Part shown: positions 53,163 through 62,868 of the stretch, piece after piece
How the letters are laid out: every line of letters begins with the position of its first letter
Position numbering within the stretch: position 1 is the first letter of the stretch
NCBI RefSeq assembly: GCF_000428905.1
Contig: NZ_AUAV01000005.1
Location: 62,001-126,000, forward strand
From: Brumicola pallidula DSM 14239 = ACAM 615
GTDB lineage: Bacteria > Pseudomonadota > Gammaproteobacteria > Enterobacterales > Alteromonadaceae
Reading direction: 5' to 3'
Length of the DNA stretch: 64,000 nucleotides
The notes under the pieces: generated by a model
What the model was told of the DNA's origin: nothing
The model's database searches: none
The model's input: the letters and a program-made list of their open reading frames with translations, nothing else
Made by a program: the position numbers and the translations under genes

Positions 53163-54203
53163 CTACTCATGGCCGAGTTGCAGTGCGCCGTCCCATTTTT
53201 CAGGTACGCCGTGTAATATGAGTTGTTCAGTCCACTTAATATGATGTTTGAGGATAGGATCTTTTGGGCTCAACTTTTTCGCCGTACGGAATACATCGAG
53301 TGCACCTCGTAAGTTCCCTTCGATGCGCAAATCCAAACCTTGTTGAATAGCTTCAGCGTTATTTAGTCGTTGTTTTTGTAATTCATCGGGTAAGTGCGAC
53401 AGGACTTCAACAAGCTTTAACGGCTCGGTGCGTCCTTTTACCCTAACCCAGTCGATAGTGCGAGAGGCAAATGCATACTCTGCTGTTGCCACTAATTGGT
53501 CAGTCACAATAATATCGACGTTATATACGGGGGCCAGTGTTTCAAGGCGTTGTGCAATATTAACACTATCACCGATAACCGTTGTATCCATTCTATCGTC
53601 TGAGCCTACGGTACCGATTATAACGGGGCCAAAATGAATGCCAATGCCAATATTGACAGCACTATAGCCACTTTTTTCACGATGTTGATTATATAAAAAT
53701 AATGCACGCCTAAGACCAATGGCAGCTCGGATCGCGTCTTGTGCCTTGTCGCAATCAGACCCTTCTGGATTATCGAATAACGCCATGATGGCATCACCAA
53801 TAAATTTATCGATAAAGCCTTTATTGTCATGAATCGGGGCATTCATGCGCAAGAAATATGAATTTAGAAAATTCATTAATTCCTGCGGACTCATTTTTTC
53901 AGAGAGACCAGTAAACCCTCTGATATCGCAAAACAAAATGGCCACATTATCTTCGTCGGCATAACCGAGTTCGATTGATTGTCCTTGCTTGTAAATATGC
54001 TCTACGAATTGGCGCGGAACAAACTTTTGGAAGTTTTGGTTAAGATGCATCGCTTGGTCGGCTTTTTGCTGATAAGACTGCTTTTCGGAGTCAGTATATT
54101 GCACCAGTTTATTGTTAATGCGCTTCGCTTTGCGCAGGGTAATTAACCATAGCGCAGTGCTTATAATCGCATAAATTGATAAACCAATAACCCAAAAGAG
54201 CAC
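53163..54203 (-). CDS. membrane-anchored class III adenylate/guanylate cyclase
   Basis: 346 residues. One N-terminal membrane helix (~3-22), a short linker (to ~60), then the cyclase domain: VAILFCDIRGFTGLSEKMSP with the first metal Asp, GFIDKFIGDAIMALF with the Lys and second Asp, and the transition-state region TVIGDSVNIAQRLE. The C-terminal ~90 residues have a tetratricopeptide-like character. Arg/Asn at the usual transition-state sites suggests activity. Substrate (ATP or GTP) is not settled. GTG start with AGGAAG 8 bp upstream, 15 bp after hemL, so likely the last gene of pyrB-hemL-cyclase. Confidence 0.88.
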   Translation of the reverse strand: MLFWVIGLSIYAIISTALWLITLRKAKRINNKLVQYTDSEKQSYQQKADQAMHLNQNFQKFVPRQFVEHIYKQGQSIELGYADEDNVAILFCDIRGFTGLSEKMSPQELMNFLNSYFLRMNAPIHDNKGFIDKFIGDAIMALFDNPEGSDCDKAQDAIRAAIGLRRALFLYNQHREKSGYSAVNIGIGIHFGPVIIGTVGSDDRMDTTVIGDSVNIAQRLETLAPVYNVDIIVTDQLVATAEYAFASRTIDWVRVKGRTEPLKLVEVLSHLPDELQKQRLNNAEAIQQGLDLRIEGNLRGALDVFRTAKKLSPKDPILKHHIKWTEQLILHGVPEKWDGALQLGHE

Positions 54204-54218
54204 AGACTTAACTTCCTA

Positions 54219-55511
54219 TTACTTTGCCGTAATTTGTTTGAATGCCCTATCGGCGGCTTCAATCGTTGCATCAACAACATCAATAGTATGCATTTTAGAA
54301 ACAAAACCTGCCTCGTAAGATGCCGGTGCGAAATAAACACCTTCGTTGAGCATTGCATGATAGAACTGGTTGAACTGGGCCGTATTGCAATTTATTGCTT
54401 GCTTGTAATTAGTCACATGTTCAACATCAGTGAAAAATAGTCCAAACATACTACCAGCGACATTTATGCTCATAGGTATATTATTTCTATGCGCTGTATC
54501 TCTTATACCTTCTGCCAATATTTTGGTATTTTCAAAAATACTATCATAGAAACCGGGCTCGGCTAATTGTGATAGCGCTGCAAGGCCCGCCGCCATTGCA
54601 ATTGGGTTGCCTGATAGTGTACCTGCTTGGTATATAGGACCTGTTGGGGCTATGTGCGTCAGTATTTTCTTTTTACCGCCAAAAGCACCTACTGGCATGC
54701 CTCCACCAATAACTTTACCAAGACATGTAAGATCAGGTTCCACGCTGTAACGCTCTTGAGCGCCGCCCAAAGATACTCTAAATCCGGTCATAACTTCATC
54801 AAAAATAAGCAGTGCACCATAGTGGTCACAAATGCCACGTAAGCCTTCAAGAAAGCCTTCAACTGGTGGTATGCAATTCATATTGCCGGCTACCGGTTCA
54901 ACAATAATGCAGGAGATATCGTCGCCATGTTCATCGAATGCGGCTTGTACAGAGTCAAGATTATTAAAATCGACTGTTAAGGTGTGCTTGGCAAAATCAT
55001 CGGGTACACCTGGTGAACTAGGTACACCCAAAGTAAGCGCACCAGATCCTGCTTTTACTAGCAGAGAGTCAGCATGGCCGTGGTAACAACCTTCAAACTT
55101 CAATATTTTGTCTCTGGCGGTATAGCCGCGAGCAAGACGTATAGCGCTCATTGTGGCTTCGGTACCTGAATTTACCATACGTACCATTTCCATTGATGGT
55201 ACTAATTTACTGACTAATTCAGCCATGATAATTTCGGCTTCGGTTGGGGCGCCATAACTTAGGCCAAACTCAGAAGCGTCAATAACCGCTTGTCTGATTT
55301 TTGCGTTGTTGTGACCTAGTACCATTGGTCCCCAAGAATTGATGTAGTCAATATAGCGATTGCCATCGACATCCCACATGTAAGGGCCATCAGCCCTGTT
55401 AATAAACCGAGGAGTACCGCCTACTGCTTTAAATGCACGAACGGGTGAATTCACGCCGCCAGGGATCGTAATTTGAGCTCTTGCGAAAAGTGTTTCAGAA
55501 TGGGTTGTCAT
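54219..55511 (-). CDS. hemL: glutamate-1-semialdehyde 2,1-aminomutase
   Basis: 430 residues, fold-type I PLP enzyme. Highly conserved blocks: [72 protein letters not shown], and the Schiff-base Lys in [18 protein letters not shown]. It converts GSA to 5-aminolevulinate in the C5 pathway to heme. The length is normal. The start codon is two bases past the end of pyrB. Confidence 0.97.
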   Translation of the reverse strand: MTTHSETLFARAQITIPGGVNSPVRAFKAVGGTPRFINRADGPYMWDVDGNRYIDYINSWGPMVLGHNNAKIRQAVIDASEFGLSYGAPTEAEIIMAELVSKLVPSMEMVRMVNSGTEATMSAIRLARGYTARDKILKFEGCYHGHADSLLVKAGSGALTLGVPSSPGVPDDFAKHTLTVDFNNLDSVQAAFDEHGDDISCIIVEPVAGNMNCIPPVEGFLEGLRGICDHYGALLIFDEVMTGFRVSLGGAQERYSVEPDLTCLGKVIGGGMPVGAFGGKKKILTHIAPTGPIYQAGTLSGNPIAMAAGLAALSQLAEPGFYDSIFENTKILAEGIRDTAHRNNIPMSINVAGSMFGLFFTDVEHVTNYKQAINCNTAQFNQFYHAMLNEGVYFAPASYEAGFVSKMHTIDVVDATIEAADRAFKQITAK

Positions 55512-55513
55512 AG

Positions 55514-56533
55514 TTATTTTTGGCCTTTATTGCTGTACCAGTGTACGGGTCTATCAAAATCGGAAACTTTGTCTTCAACGCCTAATGTCAGGGCAAATAA
55601 TGCCATCCTGACCAACACGCCGTTATCAGTTTGTCTAAAAATCGCCAGATTTGGATTAAGATTTAAATCATTATCAAGTTCGTTTGCTTCCGCTCTGGAA
55701 TCTCTAGGGAGAGGATGCATGATGACAGTTTTTGATTGGAAATGTTTCGTATATGTTTGTTGATTCAAACGAAACTTTCCGCGATATTTGTTTGCTTCAC
55801 CTTGCGATGGAAAACGCTCTTCTTGAATACGAGTTTGATAACAAATGTCTGCATTGAAACTCCCCTCTAATTGCTCAGTGATCGTTAGTTTGTGACCTGC
55901 ATTTGTGATCATATCGCAAATGTAAGCAGGCATGCTAAGTTCTTGCGGTGAAATGAAAATGAAATGCAGATCTTTATACAAGCACAAAAGCTTTGACAAA
56001 GAATGTACGGTACGACCGTATTTAAGATCGCCAATCATGGCAATATTTAAACCATCAATTCCTTCACCGTGGAATTTTCTTTCTTTTTCTATGGTGTATA
56101 AATCAAGTAATGCTTGAGTTGGATGCTCGTTCGCACCATCGCCACCATTTATAACCGGAACTCGACTTCCTTCGGCAAATTCGGCCACCGAGCCTTCTTG
56201 CGGATGGCGCATGGCGATGATATCTGAATAACCGCTTAGCACTCTAGCGGTATCATACAAAGACTCACCCTTTGCTAGGGCGGAGTTACTCATGCCCGTG
56301 GTTTCTCGCACTTCGCCTCCAAGTAAGTTGAATGCGGTGCCAAAGCTGACTCGGGTTCTTGTACTTGGTTCGAAAAATAAGTTACCCAATATCGCACCTT
56401 CAAGCACTTGTGTGCGTTTTTTGCGAAGCGCATACGGCAACATGTTGTCGGCCACTAAAAAAACTTTTTCAATAGCTCCTCGGTCGAACTGCGCGACACT
56501 TAACACGTGTTTACCGGTAAATTGAGTCTTCAA
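55514..56533 (-). CDS. pyrB: aspartate carbamoyltransferase catalytic chain
   Basis: 339 residues, longer than E. coli PyrB (311), as in alteromonads that lack PyrI. The carbamoyl-phosphate motif is [12 protein letters not shown], the Lys/Ser loop [22 protein letters not shown], and the aspartate-binding [13 protein letters not shown]. It makes carbamoyl aspartate, the first committed step of pyrimidine synthesis. No pyrI follows, so regulation by CTP through a regulatory chain is not expected from this locus. It directly precedes hemL. Confidence 0.95.
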   Translation of the reverse strand: MKTQFTGKHVLSVAQFDRGAIEKVFLVADNMLPYALRKKRTQVLEGAILGNLFFEPSTRTRVSFGTAFNLLGGEVRETTGMSNSALAKGESLYDTARVLSGYSDIIAMRHPQEGSVAEFAEGSRVPVINGGDGANEHPTQALLDLYTIEKERKFHGEGIDGLNIAMIGDLKYGRTVHSLSKLLCLYKDLHFIFISPQELSMPAYICDMITNAGHKLTITEQLEGSFNADICYQTRIQEERFPSQGEANKYRGKFRLNQQTYTKHFQSKTVIMHPLPRDSRAEANELDNDLNLNPNLAIFRQTDNGVLVRMALFALTLGVEDKVSDFDRPVHWYSNKGQK

Positions 56534-56669
56534 AACGGCGCCTTTATGGGTTAAATATTAACTGCCGCGTAGTTTATCAAAAAAATGCTGGCTAGATGCT
56601 AAATTTTCATCAACAGCAGATAAAAGTGTCAACACTTGTTGCGTGAGATCGTAAGCACTTTATATTGCT

Positions 56670-57338
56670 CTAGTAGGTAAATAATTCGGCAATTTTGAGC
56701 GTTTTCGCAACGACCTTGCGTGCATAGGCTTCTAATGCTTCTGGTTTCTGTTCATAAGCCAATCCGAGCATACTAAGCATGTGATAATTGCCTTTTAAAA
56801 GATTAAAAAAATCAGTAGAAAGTTCTTTTGCATCACACTCTAATAAACCACTCTGGGGGTGTTTTATTAATAAGTCTTTTACCAAATTGATACTATGCAG
56901 CGGTCCTGCGTCATAAAATAGTTGCGCTAAATGCAGGTTATTCTTTGATTCACCTATAACCACAGAGTACATGGCGATGACACGTTTATCGTTGAGCAGC
57001 TGAATAAAATTAAAAGCAATTGAGTAAAGAATTTCGTCAAGCGAATTAGACCCGATACAAATAGCCGCTTCTTCAATCCGGTATTCCTCACATTTACTTT
57101 CAATAACCGCATTATATAACACGTCTTTATTTTGAAAATGTGAATAAACAGTTTGCTTGGAAACACAACTTTGTTTGGCCACTGCGTCCATAGAGGTGCG
57201 ATCATAGCCTTGCTGCAAAAATAGTTCTCCTGCGTGATGCAGTATTTGCTTGCGTTTTTGGCTACTCTTTGGCCTGCCGACTATTTTTAGTCGGCTTTGC
57301 TTTGGCAAATTTTTAGCAGATGTGGTTAAAATAGTCAT
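56670..57338 (-). CDS. TetR/AcrR-family repressor of the adjacent RND pump
   Basis: 222 residues. A basic N-terminal tail is followed by the TetR helix-turn-helix (ILHHAGELFLQQGYDRTSMD, AVAKQSCVSKQTVYSHFQNK, residues ~31-75). The C-terminal domain (TetR_C AefR-like, NLLKGNYHMLSMLGLAYEQK) would bind an effector. It is divergent from an adaptor-RND operon, with a perfect 19-bp palindrome 83 bp before its start, so autoregulation and efflux repression are likely. Confidence 0.9.
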   Translation of the reverse strand: MTILTTSAKNLPKQSRLKIVGRPKSSQKRKQILHHAGELFLQQGYDRTSMDAVAKQSCVSKQTVYSHFQNKDVLYNAVIESKCEEYRIEEAAICIGSNSLDEILYSIAFNFIQLLNDKRVIAMYSVVIGESKNNLHLAQLFYDAGPLHSINLVKDLLIKHPQSGLLECDAKELSTDFFNLLKGNYHMLSMLGLAYEQKPEALEAYARKVVAKTLKIAELFTY

Positions 57339-57420
57339 AAGGTTTTTAATGTAATGTAAATTGTTTCACAACCGAGAAAGACATCCCGTGTCGAGTTAAG
57401 TTAGCACAAAATCAGTAATC

Positions 57421-57439
57421 ATACTAGACGGTCTAGTAT
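57421..57439. promoter_or_regulatory. 19-bp palindromic TetR operator
   Basis: ATACTAGAC-G-GTCTAGTAT is a perfect 9-1-9 palindrome in the 303-bp divergent region between the TetR gene and the RND adaptor gene, the typical size and place of an AcrR/AefR-type operator. Confidence 0.75.
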
Positions 57440-57641
57440 TTATAGTTTAGCATGCTCGGCATTGCATGCAACACAACCGTATGCGGCACAAACACGACAA
57501 CGACAACGAGTAAAAGTACTCCTAGATATTCCGCTTCTAATCGTAAATGGAAGTAAACATTTTCACCGTTTCTAAAAAGGTGGGACTAAGCTAACAGGCA
57601 ATAGGTAATATGACATTCTCCATAGCATCGAATCTAAACAC

Positions 57642-58913
57642 ATGAGCATTAATACAGGTCCTGATGGCAGCAATCCGTTAAGCCCAGGTTTGCATTCAGA
57701 GCAAGCTTCGACTCGGCCATCTTACCAAAATATGAAAGCACAAAATCAAATAAATGAAATAAATCATATAAATAGCGGTAAGTTCTCACTGCTTGTGCTT
57801 TGTGTAAGTAGTTTTTTATTATTAATCGTATTGATTCTATTTTCGGGTGATAAAACGGCAACTGCATTTGCTGACGAGCAATCACTGGTTATTCAAAATG
57901 CCAAAGTAAATGTGCAATCAATTTCTATTCAACCGTCTTACATAAAACAACGAAAGGTATATGGTTTAATTGAGTCTGCAAAACAAGCTAATCTGGGTTT
58001 TGAGCTTTCCGGCGTCATCGATGAAACACTAGTTGTGGAAGGCGAAAGAGTGGTCAAAGGGCAGGTGTTAGCCACTCTGGACAAACAGAGGCTATTTGCG
58101 CAAAAGAAAGAACTGGATGCTACCTTAGTGAAAGCGAAGGCAGATGCAACACTCGCCAGCTTGTCGGCCAAACGAACCGCTGAATTAGTTAAGAAACGCT
58201 TGGAACCAGAGCAGAGGTTAGATGAAGCTATTGCAAATTTAGATGCTGCAAACGCGTTAGTGAATGAGGTAAAAGCGAGGCACGAAAGCCTTGATGTTGA
58301 ACTTCGGAAGTCGTCGCTGATAGCGCCTTTCAGTGGTCAGGTTGTGCAGCAACTGTTAGATTTAGGCACCGTGGTAACGACAGGCCAGGCGGTATTTTCG
58401 CTAATGGCTGAAATGGACTTAGAGGCACGAATAGGATTACCGACCCGATCTCCTCTGGCATTGAATTTGGGTGAACGCTATGAATTGAGCTACGAAGGCG
58501 AGACGCTGCCGGCAATATTAATTTCAATCGCGAAACAACGAAATAGAGCCACACGAGCGGTGGACGCTTTATTTAAGATTGATGCGAAAATGGCACAAAA
58601 ACGTTATCTTATGTCTGGTGATCTGGTGTCACTGTCAGTCGATGTACAAATTGAAAAACAGGGGGTTTGGATCCCCATGAGCGCTTTATCTAATGGGGTT
58701 AGAGGCTTGTGGACTCTGTTTATAATTGACAAATCAAGTGGTTCTCAAATTATTCAACCGCGCAGTGTGTATGTTGAATATATGGAGCAAGAGCGTGCAT
58801 TTGTATCAGGCGCTATAGCGCAAGGGGAGTTGCTAGTTGTATCCGGTCTGCATCGATTAACGCCTAACCAGGTCGTGCAAAACGTGCAAGTGATCAACAC
58901 GGCGAGAAACTAG
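57642..58913 (+). CDS. RND efflux periplasmic adaptor (membrane fusion protein)
   Basis: 423 residues. A ~45-residue cytoplasmic N-terminus precedes one membrane helix (~50-70, SLLVLCVSSFLLLIVLILF), unusually late for this family. The lipoyl-like halves (GVIDETLVVEGERVVKGQVL, LIAPFSGQVVQQLLDLGTVV) flank a helical hairpin (~130-200). The beta-barrel and membrane-proximal domains follow. It bridges the permease and an outer-membrane channel, probably TolC, which is not encoded here. The permease starts 3 bp after its stop. Confidence 0.9.
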   Translation: MSINTGPDGSNPLSPGLHSEQASTRPSYQNMKAQNQINEINHINSGKFSLLVLCVSSFLLLIVLILFSGDKTATAFADEQSLVIQNAKVNVQSISIQPSYIKQRKVYGLIESAKQANLGFELSGVIDETLVVEGERVVKGQVLATLDKQRLFAQKKELDATLVKAKADATLASLSAKRTAELVKKRLEPEQRLDEAIANLDAANALVNEVKARHESLDVELRKSSLIAPFSGQVVQQLLDLGTVVTTGQAVFSLMAEMDLEARIGLPTRSPLALNLGERYELSYEGETLPAILISIAKQRNRATRAVDALFKIDAKMAQKRYLMSGDLVSLSVDVQIEKQGVWIPMSALSNGVRGLWTLFIIDKSSGSQIIQPRSVYVEYMEQERAFVSGAIAQGELLVVSGLHRLTPNQVVQNVQVINTARN

Positions 58914-58916
58914 ATA

Positions 58917-61900
58917 ATGCCGACTGCGCAACATAATTCACCTTGGTATACGACGTTCTTTCGTCGCGGACACTTGCTTGCTCTTAGTATTATCATCATT
59001 CTGGTCGCAGGTTTATCGGCAGTGACAAACCTGCCACGTTTAGAAGACCCGCGCATCGATTTGCGTAATGTCATCATTCTTACATCTTACCCTGGTGCCT
59101 CTGCGGAACGCGTTGAAGCGTTAGTATCAGATGTTCTTGAAGATGAACTGCGTGAATTGTATGAGATTAAGGAAATCAAATCTACATCAAAAGCCGGATT
59201 CTCCAGCGTGCTGGTTGAATTACAAGACTGGGTAGACGATTCAACTAATCAGCAAATATTTTCAAAAATCAGAGATAGCCTTGAAAACGCGTCTGTCAGA
59301 TTACCGGTTGGCGCGAGTAAGCCAATACTAGAGGATAAGCGCGGAGCAACCGCGTTTACTATGCTAATTTCCATTGACGCAGACATGCCCGAGACCACCT
59401 CATTGTCAGTTTCAGGAAGACTCGCTAGCGAGTTAGTAGACCGCGTGCGAAATGTGCCAGGCACCGAACTGGTGCGTTTATACGGGAACCCAATAGAAGA
59501 GGTTGTGGTTGCGCTCGATCCCCAAGCACTCGCTGCGGTAGGCTTAAGTATTGGCCAAGTTAGTGAGCGTATACGCACAGCCGACTCCAAGTTACCCGCT
59601 GGAATACTAAGAACATCACAAAAAAATATTCGAGTACAAGTGGCTGAACCACTGGAAAGCTTGGACATTATTGCGAATATTCCACTCGTTGCTGCTGACG
59701 GTAGTTATTTGCGTTTAGCCGACGTAGCGACTATCGAGCAGTCTTGGCAAACACCTGAGCGCGAATTTGCGATTGTCGACGGTCAGCGCACGATATTTAT
59801 GGCAGCCCGCATGCAAACTACTGTGCGAGTCGACCAATGGACCGAAGCTGTTAACGAAAAGGTCACAGATTTTAATAACGAGTTTAATGGCACTGCTCAA
59901 GCCAACATTGTATTTGAACAAAATGAGTATACCCAAGCCCGGCTAACTGAATTAACTGAAAACTTGTTGCTGGGCTCGGTGGTTGTGATGCTCGTTATTC
60001 TTGTGTTTATGGGTGCTAAAGCAAGTTGGATAGTTGGCCTCGCTCTGCCATTATGTGCTGCCTTTGCCATTTTCTCCTTGAGCTTTTTTGATCAACAAAT
60101 TCATCAAATGTCTATTTTTGGCATTATTATTGCGATCGGTCTACTGATTGACAATGCGATTGTCATTACAGACGAAATTAGGTTAAACCTGCTTGATCAG
60201 AGTACAACCAGATTACAAGCGCTTGAAAAATCGGTGAAGCATCTGTTTGCTCCTTTATTAGCGTCGACCTTGACAACGGTACTGGGTTTTATGCCTATTT
60301 TTTTATTAACCGGAAATATCGGCGACTTTATAGGCGCAATTGCCATCAGTGTTGTCATGGCATTGCTAGGGTCTTTAGCTATTTCACTGACTATTATCGC
60401 AGCGTTAGCAGCCAGATACTTGCCCAGAGATGGCACCAGTGAGCATGCTTGGTATCGCCGTGGTTGGCAGATGCCGGCGGTTTCATATCAATTTTCGCGA
60501 TTGTTGGGGCGGTTAATAAAGCAACCTTCTCTGGTATTGTCAGTCATTGTTGTGTTTTGTTTATCTGGTTTTGTTCTATCCCAGCAGCTACCCAGCGTTT
60601 TCTTTCCGAGTGCGGACAGAGATCAGTTTGAAATTTATGTGTGGCTGCCAAATGGTACCTCAATCAATCAGACCAAAAAGGTAGCGCTAAGCATTGATGT
60701 ACTGATCCGAGATAAACAAGAAGTACAACAAGTTACCTGGTTAGTAGGTGCGTCCACACCGTCTATATATTATAACCAAGTGATGTCGCGAGATAACTCT
60801 CCCGAGTTTGCAAATGCTGTCGTTACCACCAATTCCATTTCACAAGCTGCAGCGCTCATACCAACATTGCAGTATGAATTACAAGATGCTTATCCAAATG
60901 CTCGCATCGTGGTAAGAGCATTTGGGCAAGGCCCTCCAATACCAGCACCAATTGAGGTAGATGTATTTGGACCAGATATTGACACGCTCAACGCACTCGG
61001 TGAGCAAATTCGCTTAGCGATGACCAAAGTTCCGGGGATTACGCAAACCATCGCGACCATCACTACTGGCGAGCCAGAACTGCAATATGATGTGTCTGAA
61101 AACGATTCATATATTGCACAATTATCATTGACCGATATTGCTCAGCAACTGCAATTAGCCTTAGCCGGAACTACCGGTGGTTCAATATTGCAGGGCACTG
61201 AAGAGTTACCTGTTAGAGTCAGAGTTAACGAAAATCAACGCAGTGATATGAAAGAACTTGATGCTATGCCGTTGATGAACCAAGCATTGATGGAAAATAG
61301 AGCAAGTATAGGGGTTGCTTCGTTGGGGCAATTTACTCTGCTCCCCAGTATTAGCGGTATTACTCGGGTAGACGGTGAACGCGTGAACAAAGTTCAGGCT
61401 TTCTTATTACCCGGTGTTCCTGCTATTGATGCCAGTGAGCAACTGCGAGAGTTGCTAGAAAACGGTAATTTTGTGCTGCCAAAAGGCTATCGACTCAAAA
61501 TGGCGGGTGACGCGGATGAGCAAAAACAAGCATTGGGCCAGTTGGCAACCTATGCACCCGTATTATTGGTACTAATGGTCACTGTATTAATTCTGACCTT
61601 CAATAGCGTGAGGTTTGCTGTTGTCATCGCAATGGTCGCGATATTGTCTGTCGGGCTTGGCATGTTTAGCTTATGGGTGTCGGGCTTGCCCATTGGTTTC
61701 AATCCGCTGCTAGGTAGCGCCGGATTGATCGGTGTCGCAATTAACGGATCTATCGTAGTAATTGCCGCTATTAATGGCAATGCTAAGGCTAAAAGTGGCG
61801 ACACTAGGGCTATTGTTGAAGAAACCATGAGTTGTAGTCGTCATATTTTATCCACAACTTTCACCACCGTGGGTGGTCTGATCCCTCTATTATTATTTTC

Positions 61901-62060
61901 TCAAGGTTCGTTTTGGCCACCCTTGGCGGTTGTGTTAGCCGGTGGTGTTGGCTTTTCTGTTATTCTTTCATTGTTTTTCACTCCCACTATCGTTGCATTG
62001 ATGTGTAGAATGCGCACTAGGAAATTACAAAAACGAGCGCACAACACAGCACATGCCTAA
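58917..62060 (+). CDS. RND multidrug efflux permease
   Basis: 1047 residues with twelve membrane helices and two large periplasmic loops in the AcrB arrangement. In helix 4 the proton-relay motif is GLLIDNAIVITDEI: the second of the AcrB Asp pair is Asn, as in one of the RND subgroups. In helix 10 GVAINGSIVVIAAIN replaces AcrB's Lys-bearing region. The periplasmic domain has VRVNENQR-type repeats. Substrates are unknown. It forms an operon with the upstream adaptor; the small membrane ORF at 62053 overlaps its end by 8 bp. Confidence 0.92.
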   Translation: MPTAQHNSPWYTTFFRRGHLLALSIIIILVAGLSAVTNLPRLEDPRIDLRNVIILTSYPGASAERVEALVSDVLEDELRELYEIKEIKSTSKAGFSSVLVELQDWVDDSTNQQIFSKIRDSLENASVRLPVGASKPILEDKRGATAFTMLISIDADMPETTSLSVSGRLASELVDRVRNVPGTELVRLYGNPIEEVVVALDPQALAAVGLSIGQVSERIRTADSKLPAGILRTSQKNIRVQVAEPLESLDIIANIPLVAADGSYLRLADVATIEQSWQTPEREFAIVDGQRTIFMAARMQTTVRVDQWTEAVNEKVTDFNNEFNGTAQANIVFEQNEYTQARLTELTENLLLGSVVVMLVILVFMGAKASWIVGLALPLCAAFAIFSLSFFDQQIHQMSIFGIIIAIGLLIDNAIVITDEIRLNLLDQSTTRLQALEKSVKHLFAPLLASTLTTVLGFMPIFLLTGNIGDFIGAIAISVVMALLGSLAISLTIIAALAARYLPRDGTSEHAWYRRGWQMPAVSYQFSRLLGRLIKQPSLVLSVIVVFCLSGFVLSQQLPSVFFPSADRDQFEIYVWLPNGTSINQTKKVALSIDVLIRDKQEVQQVTWLVGASTPSIYYNQVMSRDNSPEFANAVVTTNSISQAAALIPTLQYELQDAYPNARIVVRAFGQGPPIPAPIEVDVFGPDIDTLNALGEQIRLAMTKVPGITQTIATITTGEPELQYDVSENDSYIAQLSLTDIAQQLQLALAGTTGGSILQGTEELPVRVRVNENQRSDMKELDAMPLMNQALMENRASIGVASLGQFTLLPSISGITRVDGERVNKVQAFLLPGVPAIDASEQLRELLENGNFVLPKGYRLKMAGDADEQKQALGQLATYAPVLLVLMVTVLILTFNSVRFAVVIAMVAILSVGLGMFSLWVSGLPIGFNPLLGSAGLIGVAINGSIVVIAAINGNAKAKSGDTRAIVEETMSCSRHILSTTFTTVGGLIPLLLFSQGSFWPPLAVVLAGGVGFSVILSLFFTPTIVALMCRMRTRKLQKRAHNTAHA

Positions 62061-62178
62061 ATTTCTCCAACAAATCAAAAAATGGTGGCAAACAGATTGT
62101 GCTTTTTGCCGCCGTTCACGTTATATATGTTTATGGGGCTTAATTATGTTGGTATTTTATTTATATGTCTGGACCTGA
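62053..62178 (+). CDS. 41-residue putative membrane protein
   Basis: ATG 62053 to TGA 62178. The N-terminal half is basic and aromatic (MPKFLQQIKKWWQTDCAFCR), followed by a single membrane helix (YICLWGLIMLVFYLYVW). Its start overlaps the end of the permease by 8 bp, and its end overlaps the ATG of the DUF2982 gene by 14 bp. This fits a translationally coupled small protein between them. A Cys-X-X-Cys pair sits before the helix. No family was recognised; the function is unknown. It was too short to be listed automatically. Confidence 0.5.
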   Translation: MPKFLQQIKKWWQTDCAFCRRSRYICLWGLIMLVFYLYVWT

Positions 62179-62857
62179 ATCCGAATCCATTTTTATTAAA
62201 GCAGCATCATCTCACAATGCAATGACCTCGATTTTAATTGGGTCTGGCTTGGTTTTGACTGGTGCATTTATGTGTGTCGTATTACCAAAGCTGTTTTTTC
62301 TTCCTGGTGTGTTTATTATCAGTGGCGGTATCGTCGGCCTTATTATTGGGTTTTTTAAGCTAAAAGAGCCAAAACATAGTCTTGAGTTAACTCGCGAACA
62401 TATCATCTATTATCACCGATGCGGGAAGTGGCGTATTTCGTGGGAAAACATCCAGCGCATCGATGTGCCTCGGATCACCAAAGGCATAGAGCAAGTCGAC
62501 CTTGAAATGATCGGCTTTAAGTTGCGTGATGCCGACATTTTTCTGGATGAAATTTCACCGCGATTAATTACCTATCTGCTGATGGAACAGCGTCCTCTGA
62601 CGATGCAAAACCGCGCTCATAACGCTGCAACAGGGCGGTCTTATGGTGCTGATATGATTGAGGATGAAAAGTTTTTACGAACCAGTGGTGAAACCATAAA
62701 AGGCGTATCTGCGATGTTTGGTCACCGGATGGGGAAACTTCGAAATCAACTTGGCTATGATATTTTTATTTCGACTAACGAAATTGATAGGGAAGCGACG
62801 AAATTCATTGCGTTATTAAAAGACTGCCAGGATTCTGCGACCAAACCTAAGACCTGA
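62165..62857 (+). CDS. DUF2982-family membrane protein
   Basis: 230 residues. After a short N-terminus there are two membrane helices (~20-40 and 44-64), then a cytosolic PH-like or beta-rich domain (KHSLELTREHIIYYHRCGKW, SWENIQRIDVPRI) and a helical C-terminus. Recalled as DUF2982, common in Alteromonadales and Shewanella; its function is unknown. It overlaps the 41-residue ORF upstream and is convergent with the kinase gene. Confidence 0.75.
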   Translation: MSGPESESIFIKAASSHNAMTSILIGSGLVLTGAFMCVVLPKLFFLPGVFIISGGIVGLIIGFFKLKEPKHSLELTREHIIYYHRCGKWRISWENIQRIDVPRITKGIEQVDLEMIGFKLRDADIFLDEISPRLITYLLMEQRPLTMQNRAHNAATGRSYGADMIEDEKFLRTSGETIKGVSAMFGHRMGKLRNQLGYDIFISTNEIDREATKFIALLKDCQDSATKPKT

Positions 62858-62868
62858 TATTAATTAAC

